NCBI GenBank assembly: GCA_024500155.1
Contig: CM044877.1
Span: 81,824,501 to 81,888,500 of the forward strand
Direction of reading: 5' to 3'
From: Chenopodium formosanum
Taxonomy: Eukaryota; Streptophyta; Magnoliopsida; Caryophyllales; Amaranthaceae
Length of the DNA: 64,000 bases
The translations under genes were made by a program, and so were the position numbers. Below the pieces are notes generated by a model. That model did not search any database, had not been told where the DNA came from, and saw only the letters and a program-made list of their open reading frames with translations. Below are positions 1 through 11,053 of this stretch, piece after piece; the stretch's first letter is position 1, and every line of letters begins with the position of its first letter.

Positions 1-500
1 AGAGAGATATAATATTTCATTGTAGCTTTTTGCCAAAAAAAAAAAGAAGGAAGTGTAACACTTAAAAAAACACGGAGGGAGTAACATTATTTATACTTGA
101 ATGTTAAATACGGTCAATAATTTGTTCAGATAATGTAGGATATTTAGACATACAATAACATATGACTTATATTTATATAATAATACTTTTTGTAGTTTTG
201 TTTGTAAATAGATACCTAGTTATTATTGACTTGAAATTATTTCTATTGAACTTAAATTGTTTTCGCTAAATTGAAAGTATTTTTACCAAACTAAAATTAA
301 TGTTACCGATTAAAACTTATTTTTACCAATTCTCTAATATTTTTTTAAAAAATAAATTAAATAACAATGCTTTTTGTATGCGACTAGTCATACCATCTAG
401 CAGGACAAAGTGACCCCTATAAATTAAAACTGACCGAGCAACCCCTGTAATACTAATTGAATAACCTCTAACACTAAGTTACCCCTTTCTATAACACTGA
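1..500. other. AT-rich intergenic sequence
   Basis: No gene, RNA or element could be supported here. The stretch is AT-rich with short homopolymers and many stops in all frames. Confidence 0.5.
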
Positions 501-529
501 TTGAATAACTACTATAACACTGACCATAT

Positions 530-1130
530 AACACTAGACCTGACAAATGGGTCTTTCGGGTCGAGTATGGGTCGGGTCAATTACAGGTTAGGTCATTTTG
601 GGTCAGTTAACATTCGGGTTGGGTCATTTCGGGTTTGGGGTATGATTCGAGTTAGGTTTCGGGTCGAGTTATGGTCAGGTCAATTATGAGTCAATTTTAG
701 GTCAGGTATGTTCGGGTCATATATATGGGTCGGGTCCAAATCAAGTCAAGTCATGTTGAGGTTGTTCCATTTGTAGATCAAGCTCAAATCAATAATTTTA
801 TATTTTGTTATCAAATCGATTAATGAGCTTAGCTACTGTTGAAAATGAACAATTTGAGTTGTTTTTGGTACTAGACATTTTTAGTTCAATTATAAAGTAC
901 TTTTAGTTTGGGACATGTCGGATATTAGGTCGGTTTGGGTCAATTTCGAGTATCGGGTTTGTTCGGGTCAACTTCGGATGTCGGTTCAGGATCGAGTCAA
1001 CTCCATTTTCAGGTCAAGTATGGGTCGAGTCGTGTGGGTCAATTCTGGTTTTGGGTCATTATCAAGTTGATTTTTTAGATCAATTTCGGGCCGTGGGTCG
1101 GGTCATTCGAGTCTGGGTTAGAATTGCCAA
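530..1130. repeat. Degenerate GGGTC/GGTCAA simple repeat
   Basis: Variants of GGGTCGGGTCAA, TTCGGGTC and GGTCAATT recur at irregular spacing through about 600 bases, broken by an AT-rich gap near 780-900. One strand is markedly G+T rich. The open frame across 501-689 is just the repeat read through and is not a gene. The style resembles the CGGTTCGG tract at the right end of the window, but the motif is different. Confidence 0.6.
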
Positions 1131-1620
1131 GTCTATATAGCATTGACGAAGTAATTCTTGTAATAGTTGGAGACACGGTTTGGTCAGTTACGTATAAAAG
1201 TTTATAATTAAATATATTATAATGAATCTTATTTTACAGAACTTTTTGAAACAAAGATGATGGAAATAAAATTGAGTTATTGGACATTTATTAAAAGTTA
1301 TGATTAAATTTGTATATATCTGAAATATTAGAATTCATAGTAAAACTTTATACAACAATTTTATCTTAAAAAATCTATCCAAAAACCGTTTACTTAGTAT
1401 CATATGTGTCACAATAATACCAATGTTAAGACAATTGACGAAAAATTGGAATGCCAAGTGATGTTGTCTCATGACGTGGCTGCGAGATTGACTTTATTTA
1501 TTAGTGGATATGATATGATATAAGTATTATCAAATCAAAAAGTTCATGAATTTGAAATTGGAAATACTTGGAATATGGGAAAATATATTATTGTGATATA
1601 TTTTTTTTCATATAGATCTT
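1131..1620. other. AT-rich intergenic sequence
   Basis: Nothing recognisable; very AT-rich, with no open frame of note. Confidence 0.4.
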
Positions 1621-2110
1621 AATAATATTATTTAGGATAATATAGTGATATTCTAACATATAAGATAGATTTCTGGTAATTTAATATTGTCTAGCAGTCT
1701 AGGATTAGAAATGTTCAAGTATGGTAGAGTTTTGTATTTCATAGACAATCTCAAATCACCATAAATAATCTATCTTGAAAAATCACAAGATATATATAGA
1801 TTTATGGTTATTTGATATTGTCTTGGATTAGAAATGTTTATGTATGGTAGAGTTTTATATTCATAGACAACATCAAATTACCATAAATAATCTATCTTTA
1901 AAAATCACTAAGATATATAAAGATTTACGGTTATTTGATATTTTCTGGGATTAGAAATGTTTACTTATGATAGAGTTTTGTATTCATAGACAATATCAAA
2001 TTACCATAAATGATCTATCTTAAAAAATCACTAAGATATATATAGATTTATGGTTATTTGATATTGTCTAGAGTTAGAAATGTTTACGTATGATAGAGAC
2101 CGTAGAGTTT
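1620..2110. repeat. Tandem array of 123-bp fold-back units
   Basis: The marker ATTAGAAATG (GTTAGAAATG in the last unit) occurs at about 1704, 1827, 1950 and 2073, exactly 123 bases apart, so there are nearly four tandem units. Each unit is itself an imperfect hairpin: a left arm containing ATTTGATATTGTCT and GATTTATGGT is answered by a right arm containing AGACAATATCAAAT and ACCATAAAT, with a loop of roughly 45 bases between. Units differ by scattered substitutions. No coding capacity. Confidence 0.8.
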
Positions 2111-2610
2111 TATTCCAAATATATTTCATTTCTTATTATATGTGATTGATTCCATATGGGACTAACATTATGAAAACGGAGGGCCATATACAAAGTATCT
2201 ATTTAAGGATTGATTCTTTGTGCGCTTGCTTATTTATTGTACTGTTAAGGCCCTGTTCACTTTACCTTGCAAAAATAATATTAAGTAAAAATTATTTTAG
2301 TTTAATAAAAATAAGTGCAGTTCAGTCAAATTCAGTAGTTTTAAAGAAGAAATATAATAAAAAATATGTTAAAATAATTTCAATTCAACAATAATAATTT
2401 TAATTTTGTAAAATTAATTTTAGTTTAGTAAAAATAATTTGAGTTATTTAGGTGCTGTTTGGTTACACTTATTTTCCATGGGCACTCAAAAGTCTTAGGA
2501 AATGCAAAATTCACGAGTTGTTTGGTTAACCAAAAAAGTGTAAAATGGAAGAAGCTGGAATTCATGAGAATTTGAAGTTCCCATGTATTATAGGAATTAA
2601 ATTATCTAGG
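2111..2610. other. AT-rich intergenic with transposon-like scraps
   Basis: Contains short motifs typical of MITE ends (CCCTGTTCACTTT near 2250 and GTGCTGTTTGGTTA near 2453), but I could not pair them with a matching inverted end, so no element is called. Confidence 0.3.
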
Positions 2611-4890
2611 TCCCCGGTCGAAACCTCCAAAATTTCACAAAAAGCGTGGATATTAGCCTTCGACTTTAGAATTTTTTGATTTTTTTTTCACCCAGAAATA
2701 AAAATTGCTGAAACGTTTACCATGGTCCCTAACATCCTCCAGGAGTCCAATTGGGTGGGTGGAACCATCCAATTTACCTTTTAACGACCAATTTACCAGT
2801 TTACAACTTCCACCGATTTCATTAATTCAAGCCCACCACGAACATTTATGACAACAAATAATGATCATATATGGTTCCAAATGACATTATATGACCCCCG
2901 AGATGTATTCCCTAGAATTTCAAGACTTTTCAAAACCGAGCCCTGAAAACTCTAAAAATTCTCAAAAAACGTGGATATATATAGCCATCAATTTTTGAAT
3001 TTTTTTTACTTTTTTTCGTCCGTCAATAAAAATTGCAGAAATGTTTACCATGATCTCTAATATCCTTCGGGAGTCCAATTGGGTGGGTGGAACCATCCAA
3101 TTTGCCTTTAAACGGCCAATTTACCGATTTACAACTCTCACCGATATGATTTCATTAATTCAAGCCTGCCACGAACATTTATGACAACATATAATGATCA
3201 TTTATAGTTCCAAACTGCATTACATGACCCTGAGATATATCCCCAAAAATCTCAAGTCTTTTCGACAATAGTCCCCGAAACCCCAAAATTTCTCAAAAAG
3301 CGTGGATATTAACCTTCAATTTTGAAATTTTTTTGACTTTTTTTCGCCCGAAAATAAAAAATTCCGAAATTTTTACCATGGTCCCTAATACCCTCCAGGA
3401 GTCTAATTAGGTGGGTGGAACCATCCAATTTGCCTTTAAACAACCAATTTACCGGTTTACAACTTGCACCGATTTCATTAACTCAAGCCTACCACGAACA
3501 TTTATGACAACATATAATGATCATATATGGTTCCTAACAGCATTATATGACCCTGAGATTTATTCCCTATAATTTCAAGACTTTTTGACACCGAGCCCCG
3601 AAACCTTCAAAATTTCGCAAAATGCATAGATATTAGCCTTCAATTTTGGAATTTTACGACTTTTTTCGCCCGTAAATAAAAATTGCCGAAATGTTTACCT
3701 TGGTCCCTAATAATCTCTGAGAGTCGTATTAGGTGGGTGGAATCATCAAATTTGCTTGTAAACGGCTAATTTATCGGTTTACATCTTGCACCGATTTCAT
3801 TAACTCAAGCATACCAAGAACATTTATGACAACATATAATGATCATATATGGTTCCAAACGACATTATATGACCCCGAGATGAATCTCCTTAAATTTCAA
3901 GGCTTTTAAAGATTCGGCCCTGAAACCTCCAAAATTACTGTATAAGCGCGGATATTAGCTTTTAATTTTGGAATTTTTTGACTTTTTTTTCACTTGCCCA
4001 TAAAAATTGCCGAAATGTTTACCATGGTCCCTAACACCCTCCGATAGTTCAATTGGCTAGATGGAACCATCCAATTTGCCTTTAAACAACCAGTTTACCG
4101 GTTTACAATTTGAATCGATTTCATTGTACTTAAGCCTACCACGAACATTTATGACAACATATAATGATCATATATGGTTCCAAACGACATTATATGACCC
4201 CGAGATGTATTCCCCAAAATTTCTCAAAAAGCGTGGATATTAGCCTTAAATTTTTGAATTTTTTGACTTTTTTTCGCTTGTAAATAAAAATTACCGAAAT
4301 GTTTACCACGGTCCCTAATAACTTTCGGGATTCTAATTAGGTGGGTGAAACCATCCAATTTGCCTATTAATGGCGAATTTATCGGTTTACAACTTGCAAT
4401 GATTTCATTAACTCAAGCCTACCACGGACATTTATGATATTTATAATGATCATTTATTGTTTGAAACAGTATTATATTACCCCGAGATGTATCCCCTAAT
4501 TAAAATCTCAAATCTTTTCGACACCGGGCTGGGTCCCGAAACCTCAAAAGTTTCTCAAAAAGCGTGGATATTAGCCTTCAATTTTGGAATTTTTTGACAA
4601 TTTTTTATCTGTAAATAAAAGTTGCAAAATGTTTACCATGGTCCCTAATACACTCTGATAGTTCAATTGGCTAAGTGGAACATCCAATTTGCCTTTAAAC
4701 CACCAATTTACCGATTTACAACTTGCACCGGTTTCATTAACTCGAACCTACCACGAACATTTATGACAACAAATAATTATCATATATGGTTTCAAACGAC
4801 GTTATATGACCCGGAGAAGTATTCCCTAAAATCTCAAATCTTTTCGACACCGGGTCTCGAAACCCCAAAATTTCTTAAAAAACGTGGATA
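2611..4890. repeat. Tandem repeat array 1, about 322-bp unit, ~7 copies
   Basis: The block ACCATGGTCCCTAA and its variants recur at about 2719, 3046, 3375, 3697, 4020, 4303 and 4634. The spacing is 322-331 bases, except one shortened unit of about 283. Each unit also carries CATATATGGTTCCAAACG, CAAAAAGCGTGGATATTAG and TTTTTTGACTTTTTTCGCC in the same order. The short open frames reading LPRTFMTTYNDHIWFQTT in several units are the repeat read through, not genes. The same family makes up array 2 at 14.2-16.6 kb, in the same orientation. The link of array 2 to a 25S rRNA end suggests that these are ribosomal-spacer subrepeats. Confidence 0.9.
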
Positions 4891-5210
4891 AGAACAAATA
4901 CTCATGCGTGTACGGTACACCTGGTTGTATATAACAATCTTTCCAAATGACTATCATGCAATGTATTTGTAAGTAATTTTAATAAACTTTTTATTATAAA
5001 ATTCACGAAATAATTGATTAATGTATTTTATATAATACGGCTCCTTTGTTTAGGCCTTAGGGGGCCCTATTTAATTTTCGCTCCGGGCCACAAAAATGTC
5101 CGAGACGACAATGTTTTTCTTAACTTGAAAAAAACTTCTAAATAGGGAGTGCTACATATTGTATATTTTTTTATTTATATAACTGAAAAAAGGAAATAAA
5201 TTGTTGTCCA
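4891..5210. other. Intergenic, upstream of tRNA-Thr
   Basis: AT-rich, with one GC-rich scrap at about 5041-5110 (GGCCTTAGGGGGCCC, CTCCGGGCC) that looks like transposon debris. No complete element found. Confidence 0.3.
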
Positions 5211-5282
5211 GCCTCCATAGCATAGTGGTATTGCGTTCGCTTCGTAAGCGAAAGGTCGCGAGTTCGATCCTCGCTGGGGGCT
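5211..5282 (+). tRNA. tRNA-Thr (anticodon CGT)
   Basis: A full cloverleaf is visible. The acceptor stem GCCTCCA pairs with TGGGGGC (one T-G pair). The anticodon stem TTCGC/GCGAA encloses loop TTCGTAA, giving anticodon CGT. The T arm is GCGAG-TTCGATC-CTCGC. There is no intron. CCA is not encoded, as in plant nuclear tRNA genes. A run of seven T at about 5294-5300 is a plausible RNA polymerase III terminator. Confidence 0.95.
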
Positions 5283-5549
5283 TAAATGTGTACTTTTTTT
5301 AACCACAAAATATATCGAAAATAAAAGATTCATACAAATTTGTTTAGGTTTTTTTTTCCATTGATCATCTCTAAATGATCTCCCTCATCAGTTGACAAGT
5401 ACGCACTAGCAAATGAGAGGGAGATGAAGTAATTTAGAAATTGAAGGGACATTAAACACGCCTAATTAATAATGTTAGTACATTGTTAATTGTTTGCACT
5501 AAAAGTGACAACAACAGATGATGCGATGCATATCAGAATCAACAGATTA

Positions 5550-6354
5550 TTATTTATGACGACCATAAGGCTCAAAACTGGTAACCGAGTTAGGAGGACC
5601 ACCAGCAGCAGCAGCAGCAGCAGGAGCACCAACCGCGTCAGAAGCAGTAGCAGCAACGGAAGCATCTTTTAAGTAACCATTGACAGAGGAGGAGTCCCCA
5701 AAATAGGCATGATGATGGTGTGAAGGTGGAGGAGCAATGTGAAAAACAGGGCCAAAAGCGGCGTACTGATCCATGGCTGCTCTACTGAGCTTGAGGAGGG
5801 GCTCACAAGTGCGGATAGAGCCACGTTCCCCCTCCAGCTCCCTGTAACGATGCAGGTAAAGGGTGAGTGGCTCGATGTAGTCGTCGAAACCAAGCTTGCT
5901 CATGGCCCACAGTACATCTTCTGCTGTGATTGTCTTACGCTGCTCCCTTTGGCACCTCTCGTTTGCTTCTCCTGTTATGAAGCTAATGTACTCGGACACA
6001 CACTCCTGCAGTATATATTTGATATGAGAAAACTTATACAGTATATTATTATTATTATTATTATTGATATTGAAAAATGGGATGTTAAAAAATGATGACC
6101 TGAATGGTTTCCTTGGCATCATCAGAAATTTTGGCATGCGGTGGAAGAATCTTGCGCATGATGCGAATCACATTAGCAATGGGCATAAAGCGATCCTGTT
6201 CTCGCACTGTGCACTCATTGTTATCTTGATCAGCTGAGTGGTTAACACTTTCGTTGAAGTTGTTATTCATGTCATGAGACAACACTTTTCCATTGATAGT
6301 TGCGCGTATGTGATTCATCTCTCCTGGTACTACCGCCTTGGATGACAATTTCAT
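5550..6354 (-). CDS. L1L: LEC1-type NF-YB transcription factor subunit (LEC1-LIKE / NF-YB6)
   Basis: Two coding exons: 6354-6100 and 6005-5550. The 94-nt GT-AG intron splits the protein in phase 0 at ETIQ|ECVSE. The product is 236 residues, close to Arabidopsis L1L. The histone-fold core starts at [16 protein letters not shown] (about residue 51) and ends near [10 protein letters not shown]. The ISDDAK motif carries the aspartate that marks LEC1-type NF-YBs; other NF-YBs have lysine (ISKDAK). The C-terminal tail is low-complexity, with His4 and an alanine run encoded by a GCT-type microsatellite near 5601-5625. Known role: with NF-YC and NF-YA or bZIP partners it binds CCAAT/G-box promoters and drives embryo maturation and lipid and storage programmes. 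The start is uncertain: in-frame ATGs lie at 6390, 6354 and 6318. TTGCCACAG just before 6354 looks like a splice acceptor, so an upstream exon is possible. Confidence 0.88.
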
Positions 6355-6468
6355 TTCTGTGGCAAGTAAAGAATCATACACATAACACATCACACATATC
6401 AATCTAAACAGAGGTGGAGGCCAGGTGGGGGGATTACTTAGCTACAATAGGTATGCTGTTTGGCCCTA

Positions 6469-6477
6469 TTATATATA
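6469..6477 (-). promoter_or_regulatory. Probable TATA box of the L1L-like gene
   Basis: On the minus strand this reads TATATAATA, about 115-120 bases upstream of the preferred ATG at 6354. That is a reasonable position for a core promoter with a short leader. It is a sequence match only; no start-site data. Confidence 0.4.
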
Positions 6478-8177
6478 CTTACACTTGTTTAATCTACAAT
6501 TTATTTTCAGTTATATAAATACTCCATTTGAATTGGTATAAGGGAAATTAGGTGTTAATGCTTGTATTAATGTTCATTGGTTTTCTCTAGCTAAAAAGAA
6601 GGCAATTGGTTTTCTGGTGCGTTGGAATTAGTGATGAGGACTTAATTTGACTTAAAGAAGTCCGTAATATGGAGTAGTATTAGACTATTAGATGTGTGTT
6701 GGTAATAAAAATGGCTGTTGGAAATGCAAAGAAAGAGGTTGAAAATTAATTAAAGGGAATCCCTTGACGGAAATCTGGTGTAGATGTTTGGTTTACAATT
6801 CAACGACTGGCCCTAGGCCTAGTGCACCCTCAGGGCCGGGCCTGAAGTACAACACTATTTGCATTTTCAACAGTAGCATGCAGCTTTTTTTTTTTTTTGA
6901 GAAATATAATCTTAATTAGCATTCTAAAGACAATAATATATAACAACAACAACAATTAACAATCTAAATCCAACAACATACAACATCAACAAGCTAAGAC
7001 ATGACACATTCACACCAACGACATAAAATTAAACACAGCAACAAGAATATACAATTAAGCCCTGAAAACCGACATGCAATGGGATGGGATGCAACTATTC
7101 AAAAATGGTTTAAATTTGATAGTGTAGTGTACCTTAAATTAGGTGGATTGTTTTCCGGGGCGGAGGAGCCGAGGTTAATTAACTTGGAATGAATTCGCCT
7201 AATTATAGAGCAACAACAGCAAGTAGTCAGTCAGTATATATAATAAAGATGCATACACAAACTTAAACTTAAAACCGAAGTAAGAAAGGACCTTATTAAT
7301 TTAATTTGGGGGTGTGGATATGTAAGAGAATACAAGGAAGGAGAAGAACTAGAGGAGCTTAATTGTTGCGGGGGAATTGAAACAAACTAGGATGGCGAAT
7401 TCTCAGATTTAAATTAAATTACAGTGTGTACAGTAGTCCGTTGGTCAATGGGAGGAGAGAGAATAAGTAACCAAAACATGTTGCTGAGGTTGCATGGTTA
7501 TTAACAACTAGCTATAGCCCCATTATGGTCATTTTATCACTATTAATACATACATGTGCAACTGCAACTCCTTTTTTTGTATTCTGTATTAGTCTATACA
7601 TACGTCTTCACTTTAATTAACACTACCTAATAGTGAGTAATAAAAATAAATAAATAAATTTACTAGTATAATAATAATCTTGTTAGATTTCACATTATTG
7701 ATAATTAGAAACAATATGTACATTTTGTTTAATTTAAGCTTTCCTAGACAATATAATAAAAGAAAATTGAAAACTAATATGGAACAAATAAAATATAGAC
7801 GTAGATGTTGAGGCATAATTACACATAATTAAGGGTTAAATTTAAATATGAGCGACTGCATTAGACAAAGGGGAAGAGCAACTCTGTTTTCATTTCTCTT
7901 ACTGCATTGGATTATACGAGTCATGTACTCATGTGTACAACAAATTTACAAAATTAGAAAAATAGAAAGAAAAACCGAGCATGAGGCAGCGCATTATTTT
8001 TACTACTTCTACTACATAGGATGTTCTAACTTCCTATGAAGTAGAAGTAAATTTAATTCGTAAATTTACTCACAAAAGCATTATTTTTATTATTATTGGA
8101 TTCATACACTAACACACTGTATTATGATCATACATACCAAGTACTGTATTATGGCAAACGATTACGTATTTCAGATA
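6478..8177. other. Intergenic: L1L-like promoter and 3' flank of the TPD1-like gene
   Basis: No gene supported. Two RY-type CATGCA motifs lie at 6877-6882 and 7073-7078, roughly 520 and 720 bases upstream of the L1L-like start. A GC-rich scrap with CAGGGCCGGGCCTG at about 6832 looks like a hAT-type MITE end without a partner. The rest is AT-rich. Confidence 0.4.
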
Positions 8178-9048
8178 TTATACACAAGTAACAGAGGAAA
8201 CAGAGAAAGGATAAATGTGAATACTGTAATACTCAAATATCAACACTTCCGACTGCCCAAGGGGATCACCGTTGTTCACAAGACAGTCATCATCGGAGAT
8301 TCTCCGCAACATGGTGGGATGTATGGTGGGGCCCTTATCGAAGTTGAACCCCCCGCAACTAACATGGATGTTACCAAGTCTGCAGGCGTCTGATGTGCAG
8401 AAGTTACTTATCACGACTATGACGTATGAAAATTCGATTGGGACTGCTGGGTTCGGCATTTGATTTATGTCTATATCGCGCTCAGAGCATGCTGGTCCAA
8501 ATCCAAATCTATCAGTGCCTGATCCATAACAACACCAATGTGACGCATTAAAATGAGGGTATCAGCTATTAACATAAACTTGAAAATCTTGCAGCATTTT
8601 GTTTACCAATTGGTGTTGCGAGAGGGCTAGGGAGTTTATGCGTCAACAAGCTAGAGTTGGTGCCATTGACAAAGTCCTTGCAAAGGACTAATTTAGCAAT
8701 GTTTATCTCTCTGTTGCTTGTTTCTTCTTTCACTACTGACCTGCTGCCTAAACTTCCTGCCAAAACATGATCAACACTTACTCAGTAGTAGATACAAAAT
8801 CACTACTGTATTTGTCAAAAAAAAAAAAAGAAAAAATTTAACACGTTAGAGAAAATTAGAGAAGAATGTAGTAAACCAAGACTAGTACAGTGTATTAGCT
8901 AGGGGTGAGAATTTTGGTTTTTTTTTTTACTTGGGGTGGAATTGAAAAGTGGCTGTAGTATACCTGTGATAGAAAGTAGAAGGAAAGTGATAAAGGGGAA
9001 GTAATCTTTAAGGTGACATAGCTCCAAACAAGTTCGCGCAGCTCCCAT
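8178..9048 (-). CDS. TPD1-like secreted cysteine-rich ligand (TAPETUM DETERMINANT 1 family)
   Basis: I assembled three exons: 9048-8964, 8756-8580 and 8518-8178. The introns (207 and 61 nt) have GT-AG ends and the phases fit, giving about 200 residues. The N-terminus MGAARTCLELCH is followed by a hydrophobic stretch, DYFPFITFLLLSITG, consistent with a signal peptide. The C-terminal ~110 residues are the TPD1 domain. It has six cysteines at the family positions: PACSERDIDINQ, SNFC, DAC, IHVSCGGF, DDDCLVNNG, and a final SSVTCV. Known role: TPD1 proteins are secreted ligands of the LRR receptor kinase EMS1/EXS that specify tapetal cells in anthers; paralogues act in ovules. The middle segment with a basic N-terminal extension (SVVKEETSN) is poorly conserved. 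Intron 2 is near the lower size limit for plants, so that junction is the least certain part. Confidence 0.83.
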
Positions 9049-10137
9049 GACACGATCCTAAGGAAGAACGATGATGAGACAATTATACGTAAAATAAAGT
9101 GGGATATATTCAAGAGAAGAACTGAAGAAGCAGCAGCATTTATATATATGATCAAATAGATGTACCAAAAGAGTATACTACGTAGTACGTGCGGTAGTAG
9201 GCAATGGGAAATGAAAATGCAATTAATAAGACTATAGCTTAGGCTACTATTTATAAGAAGAAAGATGGATTAATACGAAGAATAATGCAGGTAAATGAGG
9301 ACTGAAGCAGCATGCATGCAGCTGATTTGATCAACTCGCTCTCTTTTAGTCAATTCTCACCCTTATCTTCAAGCCAATTGTATGACAAAATTACACTAAT
9401 AACCAATTACAAAATTACAGCTATAGCACTACTAATTAATTAAATTACTTATGCGGTAGTTACTAGTTGGTTGTTCTGCCAACGTGATATAGCATAACAA
9501 CATTCATCACTTGAAAATTACTACGTAGTATGATTCTAACTATATTAGAAATTAAATTCTGACTAGTCTTATTAATTAAAGATTAACAAGTGTGAACGTG
9601 CAATACAAACAGTTAAAGTTAAAACCTAGAATGGATCTTACTATTGAAAAGAACATAAACAGTATTATGATTTCACCAAATAAAAAATAAAATAAATAAA
9701 TAAAGAGTATTAGTATATATTCAAGAATCCATGGCCTCAATCCTCCTCTCAACTCAATCATGTCTATTGGGTGGGTCCATCAAACAACATTGCACAAAAT
9801 CACAACTTCTGGACTCTCCTATGATTTGTAGCAACTGAAAATATCAATTCAAACAAACCAATAATAAATACTACGTAAATATTATAGACCACATTCACCA
9901 CAACAATCCTACAGCAGCCCACCGTCCCTATGCATGTAAGATCTAGCATTTGTAACTAGAACCTTCAAAAGCAAGTTGAATAAATAATTGGATAGAGTTT
10001 CACCTGTATATTGACTTCTCTACCCTTTCTGTCTTAGGTCGTTACGCATGATCTCACAACTAATAGCCAGGGTATTATGGTCATTCATCATATGACCGTC
10101 TTCCATGCAACTTTCAGCAATAGAACTTGGTTGCCCT
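9049..10137. promoter_or_regulatory. Shared divergent promoter region
   Basis: Intergenic between the TPD1-like gene (minus) and the DUF761-tailed gene (plus), about 1.1 kb. It contains CATGCATGCA at 9311-9320, a double RY-type motif about 265 bases upstream of the TPD1-like start. Otherwise AT-rich with no gene. Confidence 0.4.
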
Positions 10138-10138
10138 C

Positions 10139-10147
10139 TATATAAGG
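10139..10147 (+). promoter_or_regulatory. TATA box of the DUF761-tail membrane protein gene
   Basis: TATATAAGG, about 130 bases upstream of the ATG at 10277, is a textbook plant TATA box. Transcription would be expected to begin about 30 bases downstream. Confidence 0.55.
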
Positions 10148-10276
10148 AGAGCCTTCTGCTTCTCCATGAATAAGAAAGTTGTATAGGACCACTCGAATTT
10201 CCAGTCATTTTCTCGATCTACTTGACGGTTAATCTGCTCTTTATTTAATTTCCATAGCTAGTTAAGAATCTGAAGA

Positions 10277-11053
10277 ATGTGCCTTCAAGTTGAAGCCTTA
10301 AAGCTTGATGATTCACTACTTTCTAAGAGCAATAACATATCAAACCTAAGAACCAAGTACCAATATTATTTTAGAAAAGCTTCAGTGTTGTTCATTTCAA
10401 TTACTCTATTTTCCTTCCTTCTTTCCTACTTCACTGGCCTCTCCTTCCTCTACTCTTACACTTATTATTCCTCCAAGTTTCTCTTGCCATATCTCACCCA
10501 AACTTTTGAGAGGAAGTACATGTTTCTTCTCTGCAATGGAATCCTCATCTTCCTTGCAGGCAGATCAGGTTTGCACAAAGCTTCCTGCAATTTGCCTTCA
10601 GAATTACAGACGAAGGTGGCTGAAACTGATATTCACATCCGCGAAAAGATCATGAATGTTGAAGAAGACCTTATGTTGCATCCTGCAGAATCTTTTCATC
10701 ATCTATCTGAAGAAGAAGCAGAAATTTCCATTGGAGACGAATTGCTAAAAATACAAGCAGAAGAAGCAGCAGCAGCAGCAGCAACAGTGGCGGAAAATGA
10801 GCCAGTTCTGATTGAAGCAGATCATCAAGTGGTAGGCTTAGTAGAAGATGGAGCCCAGCTGGATGAAGGAATTGAAATGGAGAACAAGGAAGAAAGTGGG
10901 TCGAATATTGTAGAAGGAGAAGAGGATGATACAGAGAGTGAAGGACCTGCAAGCAATACAGAAGAGCTAAATAAGAAGATTGAAGAATTCATTAGAAAGA
11001 TGAAGGAAGAACTTCAGCTTGAAGCTCAACAACAGCAAATCATTGCTGCATAA
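10277..11053 (+). CDS. Membrane protein with DUF4408-like N-terminus and DUF761-like C-terminal motif
   Basis: Single exon, 258 residues, with a clear TATA box upstream. Two hydrophobic segments (about residues 37-60, VLFISITLFSFLLSYFTGL, and 82-95, YMFLLCNGILIFLAG) predict membrane insertion. They precede a long acidic, glutamate- and alanine-rich middle that includes an Ala6 run encoded by GCA repeats. The last ~30 residues (EELNKKIEEFIRKMKEELQL) match the short C-terminal motif of the plant DUF761 'cotton fibre' family. This two-part layout is common in small plant membrane proteins of unknown function. I know of no biochemical role and do not assign one. The start is the first in-frame ATG after the TATA box. 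Confidence 0.7.
   Translation: MCLQVEALKLDDSLLSKSNNISNLRTKYQYYFRKASVLFISITLFSFLLSYFTGLSFLYSYTYYSSKFLLPYLTQTFERKYMFLLCNGILIFLAGRSGLHKASCNLPSELQTKVAETDIHIREKIMNVEEDLMLHPAESFHHLSEEEAEISIGDELLKIQAEEAAAAAATVAENEPVLIEADHQVVGLVEDGAQLDEGIEMENKEESGSNIVEGEEDDTESEGPASNTEELNKKIEEFIRKMKEELQLEAQQQQIIAA

Noticed and set aside
4061..4891. Recurrent small frames LPRTFMTTYNDHIWFQTTLYDPE in both 322-bp arrays
   Set aside because: Same words appear in every unit because the DNA repeats; the frames are broken differently in each unit, so no sign of protein selection.
10671..10952. Minus-strand Leu-rich frame
   Set aside because: Antisense shadow of the acidic region of the DUF761-tail gene.
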